Assembly (NCBI GenBank): GCA_010015655.1
Contig: ML976730.1
Location: forward strand, 126,703-190,702
Length of the DNA: 64,000 nt
Source: Bimuria novae-zelandiae CBS 107.79
Lineage: Eukaryota > Ascomycota > Dothideomycetes > Pleosporales > Didymosphaeriaceae
Direction of reading: 5' to 3'
The translations under genes and the position numbers were made by a program. The notes under the pieces are model-generated. The model searched no databases. It saw nothing but the letters and a program-made list of their open reading frames with translations, and was not told the DNA's origin. Positions within the stretch are counted from its first letter, which is position 1. Each line of letters starts with the position of its first letter. This document shows positions 57,201 through 64,000 of the stretch, one piece after another.

Positions 57201-59000
57201 CTGGAGAGAGATTGCTCCTAGAGATACTACGCCAAACCGCCGCCAGAATAATGCTCTAAGACAAACAAACCCTAGTATTACTGCAGATAATATTGTTCTA
57301 GGGTCCCGTCGCCGGGGAGGTGGTAAAGAAGATAATACGCCTGGAGGTGGTAAAGAAAACGATACGCCTGGAGACCACTTTAGTACGCACGCGTCTCTAT
57401 ACTAGCAAATATTTGCTATAGCAATCGTGTAACCGCCCCTAAAGGAAGAGTAGAAGGTTCACCGTAATCAGCTTCCGCCGCTACTAAAGAACTAGGTTAA
57501 GGTTAAATCCCGCCCTAATACTAATAAGTGGTTCGCTGCTGCGGACAAGGAAATTAAGGAGCAGCTCCACAAAGGTATATTTAAGAGGGTAAAGATAATG
57601 TAAAGGAGTACCTAGATACTAAGACTCTGCCGCTAATGTAGGTTTTCACGTACAAGCTTGATGCTAATGACTACTTAACTAGCTACAAGGCTCGCCTAGT
57701 CGTGAGAGGAGATCTCCAGACGACTTGGGATGATACCTACGCAGCTACCCTCGCGGCTCGAACGCTCCGCTTCCTCATCGCTATCATGTGCGCCTTTGGG
57801 CTCCTTGCCTACCAGTACAACGTCAAGAATGCTTTTCTCAATGTGTACCTGGCCCGACTTTGTTATGTCTGGACTCCAGATGGGTTCCGAGACAGGCTAG
57901 GCAATATGATGCGATTACGCCAAGCACTATATGGGCTCAAGGATGCTCTAGCACTGTGGCACAAACACTTAAAGAAGACACTTGTTAATATAGGCTTCAC
58001 GCAAGTGAAGGGTATCCCTTGCCTTTTTACTAATGGCAAGCTAATACTATTCTACTATGTAGATGATATCGTCGTCCTTTTCCGCAAAGGCGATTAGCAA
58101 CATTATTAATAGTTTAAACGCGGGTTTATAAAACGATACAAAACACGGAGCTTAGGAGAACTAGGTTAGTTCCTGGGAATACGCATTATTAGAGACTATA
58201 TAAAAAGCAAAGTCTAGATAATTTAAGACTCCTACATTGCAAAAGTCTGCCACGACCATAATCTCCTTTAAGGAAGCTAACACCCTAAGGTCCCTCTGCG
58301 CGAGTCTTATCTGCCCCTAAGTATAGATAAACTAAACAAGGAGCGCACCCGCCTATATCAGATCCTAGTTAGATGCCTAGGTTTTATCTTATACTTTACC
58401 CGGCCTAATATGGCAAAGGCGCACTTAATACTTGCCCGCTATCTTAATAATTTAAGTTAAAAGTATCTTGCTGCCGTCAAGTCTATATAGCAGTACTTAT
58501 ACGACTTCTAATTCTAGGCAATTAGAGCATCAGCAGCACGCTCTAAGAACGCTAACTATATCTATTAAGTTAATAATAAGGAAGCTAAGGAGTTATTATT
58601 CTTTAGTGCCTCTAATGCTGCGTTTACTAATAATCCTAATACTGCTCGAAGCTCTTTTGCCTATATATTTAAGCTCTACGGCATGGTTATTAATTAGAAG
58701 GCAAAAATCATAAGATCTATTGCTAAATTAACTACTAAGGCTAAACTATTTGCCCTATTAACTGCTAGCACCAAGTTATCCTAGTGGATAAATACCTTTA
58801 AAGCTATTAGGTTTAATCTAGAGGTTTGACCTACATTGTACTGCGATAACCAGCAAACGGTCTCTATTACAAACAAGGATAAAGAAAAGCTCGATATAAA
58901 GCTTTAACATATTAAAGTGCATTAGATATGGATCCGCGAGTAAGTTTAAGCCGGGAACATAGACGTTACCTAGATAGGAACTACTAATATGCCCGCTAAT
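54280..59000 (+). pseudogene. Copia-4 gag-pol polyprotein remnant
   Basis: The Gag starts near 54300 (LNKLSDWSKWIFLRKRTAEAY) and includes a zinc-knuckle-like C-x2-C-x4-H-x4-C at about 55162-55198 (CICREQHLFKQC, with Gln codons now stops). Integrase spans about 55960-56890 and ends FRIWVPGSDRVVRTRDVVFL. A charged linker holds a tandemly repeated AIKQDKAKVQIQ. RT covers about 57520-58150, with an intact 131-codon piece at 57702-58097 carrying YYVDDIVVLF (YVDD at 58056-58067). RNase H follows with many stops to about 59000. Not autonomous, because Gag, integrase and RNase H are all interrupted. Confidence 0.85.
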
Positions 59001-59216
59001 AGATTAACAAAGTCTCTCTCTAATATTAGCAAGCATGAGCGATTTTTAAGGCAACTAGGAATAACTAATATCCGCTAACATAGTGTTAGTTTCGAGGAGG
59101 ATAGGTTTATTACATAATAGAGTTTTTCCTAGGGAGGTGCCCTAGAGGCCCTTTGTTTACTTGTTTTGCTTTATTCTACCTAACAGCACTCCGTTACCTT
59201 TGTGCTATAAAAGGTA

Positions 59217-59368
59217 TGTTAGAGTAGAATATAATATTACATAATATTACTAACCTAATGTAGACTAGTTGCTGATTATAATTCTGCTACTTAAGCAGTT
59301 TCTCTGTTCAGCTTGTTACAATTAACTTAGTCACTCATTCCTACTTGCCACCCATCTTATCCCTTACA
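59217..59368 (+). repeat. Copia-4 right LTR
   Basis: 152 bp from TGTTAGAGTAG to TATCCCTTACA, followed by AAAGA. Confidence 0.88.
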
Positions 59369-60229
59369 AAAGACTATATTACTATTAATCTACGCTCCGC
59401 GCTTAAGAAAGCTAATGACTACTATTATAGGCTACTTAATTCCCTAGCCTACTACGCTGTTACGATACTCCACCCGCGCTATAAAACATACTATAATTAA
59501 TTATAGCGATAAGACAGCAAGAAACTCAAGGCTTAGCATATAAGATTTTAGTAGCTTTAGGCTTAATATAAGCTAACTATAGATATAGTAGCTATGCCTA
59601 CCCTCCGACGCATAGTAAGCGCGCTTAATAACGCTATTAACTTTATACTTAACAACGAAAACGATAGCGATAACTTAGAGGATAAATATACAGAGTAGAA
59701 GAAGGAGCCTAAGTGGTCCGCGGCGGAATACAAGAGCGAGCACTCGCCAACCCCTATTAAATACTAGATATCGTACGAGAGAAAGTATCCTAACCTGTCC
59801 TGCTTATTATAAGGCTCTTACACCTTGTTCCGATTCGGGTTAGGGCGGTAAGGTATCGTGGTGCTTCACGGATTATTTAGTGGTATAAGTTAATGCGACA
59901 CTTAGCGCGGCTAGATAATCTAATCTTATAATAAATAAGATAACTATTAGTCTATATAGGAGAACGTACTCGCACAGAAAATATATAAGTTAACTACGAG
60001 GAAGGAAATAACAATAGGAAAGTCGCTATACTATATACTAGCCTATTCCTTCTTCGTAGTCCCGCCAAGGCCCTGTACACACCTTCACCAACTTTAGGAA
60101 TTTCGAGAAAGTGGTAAAAATTGCGAAATCTTTATCCCGTTCATCTTACTTTCACCTAAAATCCTACTCCTAGCCATCCTCAGGCACCGCACGCGTGCGG
60201 TAGGCTGATAATAGTAATAGAGACGCCTT

Positions 60230-60252
60230 AGAGGCCCCTTTTAGGGGCCTCT
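60230..60252 (+). repeat. Perfect GC-rich hairpin in LINE-2 5' region
   Basis: A 10-bp perfect inverted repeat (AGAGGCCCCT / AGGGGCCTCT) with a 3-base loop. It lies about 100 bases upstream of the ORF1 reading frame. A structural role is possible but unproven. Confidence 0.7.
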
Positions 60253-60349
60253 ACAGCGACTCGCCCCGCAGACCCTAAGTCTGCGCGGTAGACTAACATC
60301 TAGCACCCCTCTAGGAAGCGCTAATAGACTAATATCCGCCCTCCTAGAC

Positions 60350-61945
60350 GCCTTTCCTTTAGTAGAGGCGTGCCTATTTGCCTAGAAGCTGCTATAGATA
60401 TAGTAGCTAATGCCTTTACCTCCTACTTTATAGCTGCGCGCAAGGCGGCAGAGACCTAGAAGAAAGTTATAATAGCTATAGCTAAAGCTATTAACTACTA
60501 TATTGCTAATCTTAAGCGCCTAGAGGAGCTAGCGGCTGCCTCTACCCTCCGCAACCGCCTTATACAGACACTAAAAAATTTGGCTACGCCAAGCCCTCGT
60601 CCGAATGTAGCTAGGACTGGCTACGACTCGACAACCACTGCCTACACTACAGACAGCGACAGCGGCCTTGCCGCCTAGCCCTAGAGGACATGGGCAAGCG
60701 TAGCATCCGCCTCCCACGGAGACAGCGGATACACGACGACCACAGGCAGTAGCAGGAAATCCATAACCACGGATAAGCGGTAAACCACACCTAGACAGGC
60801 AATAGACCCACGGATTTTACTTATAGTCGCGGACCTGACTAACTGGTTAGGCCAGACCTTTGCCTTTGCTATACGAACGGCTATCTGCGCCGCTATAAGG
60901 CTTGACCCCAGCGCTATCCCTACGGCCATAAGGACCCGCACTGGGTGGGCCATCACCCCGGCCTCTAACGATATACGACAGTAACTTATAGAACAGGAAA
61001 AGAAGGAATTAATAATAAAATCTATTAAAGCTAATAGCGCTAAGTTACCTACGCGATAGGTTAACTATGCCGTACCTAGAGTACCTAGCAGCTATTGCTC
61101 GCTGCTAGGGGAAGACGTGCCCTACTCCCTCTAGATAATAGCGGATGAGGTTTACACGCAGATAAAATAACACCCTGTAAACTATTATCCCTCTTAATAC
61201 GGCCCTAATTAATTTAGATATACTACCTGGATAGTGTCCTTCAAAAAGCCTGCGGCGGCTTTTTGCCTCTTTGGTGCCAGCGACCTTTCCCGCGAGATAA
61301 GTAAGAAGCGAGCTATAGAACGCTATAACCCTAGCTACTAGGGCTACTGCAACGCAGCACGCTGCACACGCACACCCTGCTATCGTAACTATAGAAAGAA
61401 ATCTAGCAAGCACGAAGGCCTAATAGGAGACGATTGCGCTTATAAATAATAATACCCTAACTATCGTAGCCCACACGCCGCAGACGACCCTACCTGCCTA
61501 GTTAAACCTAGGCGAGTGAATAGCCGTATTATTTAACTAACTTGCCGCGAACTGGCGACACTAAGACGCGCTGGACAAAAGGCCTTTAACTAGTTATATA
61601 ACCTACACCCTTAACCCGAGCCCACCGCCTAGGGCTAGGGCACCTCCCCTAGCGGAGAAGACAACAACTAAACTAAGCCTGTATTAATAATACCAAGTTA
61701 GCCAGAGCAGGAACTGGTGACCCAAAGCCATCGTCCCCTAAGAGGACCTCGACGCTCGACCCCGTACCCTGACACCGCCTCACGACAAGCCGCTCCACGC
61801 CTATCGAACAGGCCTATGTGGTCCTCTGCGCCTATAAGCGGTAGCCTAAATCTCGCCGCGCTTTCTGCCAGAAGCGCGAGACAGGAAGAGCACACACAGT
61901 TCTCCTTATAGGAGGACCAGACCATGGACGAATCCTCAAGCTAAT
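60350..61945 (+). pseudogene. LINE-2 ORF1 (gag-like), RIPped
   Basis: A plus-strand frame with Ala/Lys-rich helical start (FIAARKAAE.QKKVIIAIAKA near 60430) leads to a Ser/Thr-rich linker. A C-terminal Cys/His-rich region at about 61345-61500 follows (GYCNAARCTRTP…KHEG…CAY…PHAADDPTC), matching the zinc-knuckle array of Tad-type ORF1 proteins with some Cys codons mutated to Tyr. ORF1 proteins bind the LINE RNA. At least ten in-frame stops occur. Limits are approximate. Confidence 0.65.
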
Positions 61946-61979
61946 AAGGAATAACCGCCGCAGACCCACCCTACGCAAG

Positions 61980-64000
61980 GAGCCTAATATTAAAGTATAC
62001 TAGATAAATGTTAGCAAAAGTGGCCTAGCATATATAGCCGCCCTTAAGATTGCTTTTAGGGAGGGCATCGACGTTATCTGCATGTAAGAGCTGGCTACCT
62101 GGCTAGGCACACGCACTTCGAACCACCCTGGCTATAACCTCCACCTACTAGTGGATGGCTGGGATAGCTAGGAGACCTAGGAGGCAGACCGCCCCCGGGT
62201 CCTTATCTTTACCTGTAAGGGAAACTGATTGAAAATCACACTACGCACTCCACTCTATAACTAGGACATATAGTAGATTAACGTTAACGGAATCTTAATA
62301 CTTAATGCCTACTAGGCGCCACAGACTACGCCCGTTCTTGACTATATTACCTACCTTACCCCGCCTAACAGATGCCTAGCTAGGGGCGACCTTAACGCTA
62401 AACATGACATGTTTAAACCTAGTGTTACGACTATACATAGCGGCGCCGAACTGGCCTAATAGGCCACAGATAGTGGCATAAACTATATTAGAAAGCCTAG
62501 GGTCTCTACCCACCGTGCGGGACACGTTATAGACCTCTCCTTTTATAACATCCCCTTCGCTACTATAGCGGTACGAGCGGACATAAACTACGGCTTAGAC
62601 CACAACACGCTAGTTACCACGATACCTGGCAAGAGACAGGAGCCGCTTAACTAGTTCTAATATAGGATCCCTACTACGAAGCTCTTGCTATTCATTAACG
62701 CTATTACTAATGGGATAAAGGGCACCCCTAGCTTAAACAGGCTACGAACTCGCGAGCACGTTAATAGGCGCGTTGCTACCCTAGAAGAAGTTCTTATAAA
62801 CGCCCTAGAGATAGCAGGCAGGAAGAAAAGAGGAATAGGCCATTTGGCGCCGTAGTAGACAGACGCCTATAAACAAGCTTACCGGGCACACTTAAACTCG
62901 CTAAACGGCCACACTAGGCGGGGCCCCTCCGAGGAGACGCGCACCTTCTTAGCAATAGTCTATAAAGTAAAGAAGAAATACTAGTAACATACTATAAATA
63001 ACGCGGTAAACGACTAAGAACTTTTCTAAATTATTAACTAGCACAAGCTAGAACCTACTAGGACCTAGGCGCTAATAGTCTTTAGAGGCGTAGAGGCGAC
63101 TAAGGATAAGGATAAGGCTGAGATGCTTTAACAAGCACTACTTTGCAGATTTACGCTAGAGGACAACCTGCTAGAACCGCCCTCCCTACAAGAGAACCCT
63201 ATAATCCCTTAGGACACATACCTGTTTATTAAAGAGACGGAGCGCTGCGTGATTAGGGTCTCTAGCACCTTACCAGGCGTAGACGGTATAACCGTCTAGT
63301 TGCTTACAGTATGCTGGAACCATATTAAATAGTACGTTTGCGACATCTACCGCGACCTACTTAAGCTTAATTACTACCCCGCCGCCTGGAAGGACGGAGA
63401 GATCGTGTTTATTAGGAAGCATGGCAAGAAGGACTACACGGTTCCAGGCTCTATAAGACCCCTCGCCATGCTACTCTGCCTTGGCAAGGGATTTAAAAGG
63501 ATTGTCGCCCGGCGCATAGCCCACTTAGCTATACTACATGGCGTACTAAGCCCCCAACATGGAGGGGCTCTACCAAAAAGATTAGCTATGGATTTAATTG
63601 CCGCCTTCACCCACGACGTGGAACTGGCCTTTAGCAAAGGCCAGCACGTTACTATAGTTACTATGGACGTGCTTGGGGCCTTTAACGCCCTCCTCGTCAA
63701 CCGCCTGCTACACTAAATAAAAGGATAAGACTGGCACCAAAAAGTGCTCGTGCTCACGCGCAACATTCTTACAAACCAACACATACTTGTCTACCACGGC
63801 CAACACTAATCCGGCCGCCACCTAGTGGCCTATAGCACCCCACAGGGCTCGCCCCTCTTACCGGTTATCTATATGCTGTACCTGGCGGAACTTCTCCTCT
63901 AGGACACCACGCTGCGATTTGGATATGCTGACGACATTTGCCTATACAGAGCCACTTATAGCCTAGACTACAACGTTAAATAAATCGCGGAAGACGTCCG
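61980..64000 (+). pseudogene. LINE-2 ORF2: endonuclease and reverse transcriptase (partial)
   Basis: The endonuclease begins with INVSKSGLAYIAALKIAF and GIDVICM (Gln codon now TAA) at about 62000-62090, followed by ARGDLNAKHDMFKPSVTT near 62380. RT has SPQHGGALPKRLAMDL near 63550, in an intact 103-codon piece at 63405-63716. STPQGSPLLPVIYMLYLAEL is near 63838, and the active site FGYADDICLYRAT at about 63919-63955 has YADD conserved. It leaves the window in the palm/thumb region, so RNase H is not seen. RIP stops elsewhere. Confidence 0.83.

Larger units (their letters stand above)
54050..59368 (+). mobile_element. Copia-4, complete LTR retrotransposon with RIP-spared patches
   Basis: The 5319-bp element has 152-bp LTRs and a perfect AAAGA duplication (54045-54049 and 59369-59373). 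The primer-binding-site candidate GTTATAAGCCCGG follows the left LTR, as in Copia-2. It is inserted in the hAT-4 transposase 614 bp after Copia-3. RIP density varies sharply along the element. Confidence 0.92.
40699..59815 (+). mobile_element. hAT-4, split by three Copia elements and a LINE
   Basis: The left TIR at 40699 reads CAGAGATGCCAACAATCAAT, one base different from hAT-1, and is followed by the same ATTGAT-rich subterminal sequence. The body is cut into four pieces: 40699-40819, 46084-47666, 53436-54049 and 59374-about 59815. The transposase frame continues from piece to piece when the nested elements and one TSD copy are removed. The right end is lost or lies beyond LINE-2. Net length in the window is about 2.8 kb of an expected 3.2 kb. 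Confidence 0.85.
46430..59815 (+). pseudogene. hAT-4 transposase in three separated pieces
   Basis: Piece 1 (about 46430-47660) has a BED-like zinc finger (IEAWWLYKYYY.YKRSS near 46855). The LSQ.CSKIHISF and YFILNNAHANNTA core blocks lie near 47305 and 47530. Piece 2 (53436-54049) has FYIAEWQKDGPL near 53500, the hAT E-W-x-K-x-G-P block, and continues as LATNRLQGRGKTSRFSALY. Piece 3 (59374-about 59815) has ANDYYYRLLNSLAYYAVTIL and EPKWSAAEYKSEHSPTPIK. The dimerisation domain is interrupted by LINE-2. Pieces 1 and 2 meet at the Copia-3 TSD TTATG, pieces 2 and 3 at the Copia-4 TSD AAAGA. RIP stops abound. Confidence 0.83.
59816..64000 (+). mobile_element. Tad-like LINE (LINE-2), runs off right edge
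   Basis: Sequence unrelated to hAT begins near 59816, where hAT-4 homology stops inside its dimerisation domain. It carries a 5' untranslated part, a gag-like ORF1, and an ORF2 with endonuclease and reverse transcriptase in LINE order, all on the plus strand. It is therefore probably close to full length at its 5' end, unlike LINE-1. The 3' end lies outside the window. Its RT resembles that of LINE-1 closely enough to put them in one clade but not one copy family. RIP damage is moderate. Confidence 0.82.

Noticed and set aside
40699..64000. Starship-type giant transposon
   Set aside because: No tyrosine recombinase (DUF3435) captain or cargo genes; the length is explained by nested ordinary elements with their own TSDs.

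Overview
This window looks like a chromosomal segment of a filamentous ascomycete (Pezizomycotina). Introns are short (48-71 bp) with GTAAGT/GTATGT-type donors and CTAAT/CTGAC branch points. The transposons are typical fungal types: Tad-like LINEs, Fot1/pogo, hAT, piggyBac-like and Copia. Most of them carry the scar of repeat-induced point mutation (RIP): CAG/CAA and TGG codons have become TAG/TAA, TpA is abundant and CpA is depleted. I could not place the species.

Layout. 1-423: start of an unidentified gene on the minus strand that leaves the left edge. 424-2486: GC-balanced sequence without a convincing gene. 2495-5649: complete hAT element (8-bp TSD CCCATGGG) with a RIPped transposase. 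5658-13487: GC-balanced gene graveyard holding broken pieces of a Dbp5-like DEAD-box helicase, a JmjN domain and some unidentified fragments. 13488-27949: a cytochrome P450 gene broken in two. Its N-terminus is at 13.5-13.8 kb and its I-helix to C-terminus at 27.2-27.9 kb. Between them lie a truncated hAT (hosting a solo LTR, a small non-autonomous LTR element and a complete Copia) and a second complete hAT. 28350-28729: a two-exon gene for a small secreted eight-cysteine protein, a candidate effector. 28.9-39.05 kb: a 5'-truncated Tad-like LINE, a pogo element interrupted by a Fot1-like element, a piggyBac-like element and the end of another hAT. 39431-40513: an intact five-exon short-chain dehydrogenase gene. 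40.7-64 kb: one hAT element split by three complete Copia elements and a second Tad-like LINE that leaves the right edge.

Exact target-site duplications (TSDs) were found for three full hAT, LTR or related families in each class: two hATs, four Copia elements, the small LTR element and the solo LTR; TA duplications mark the Fot1-like element. These allow the insertion order to be read. Only two genes look intact and complete, the cysteine-rich secreted protein and the dehydrogenase. Both sit in short un-RIPped islands between transposons, the arrangement known from AT-rich, transposon-dense compartments of fungal genomes. I found no operon-like or pathway-level cooperation among the genes and no clear case for a wholly new biological system. 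The least explained item is the internal region of the small LTR element at 15.7-17.7 kb. Pseudogene limits are approximate unless tied to a TSD, LTR, splice site or start/stop codon.
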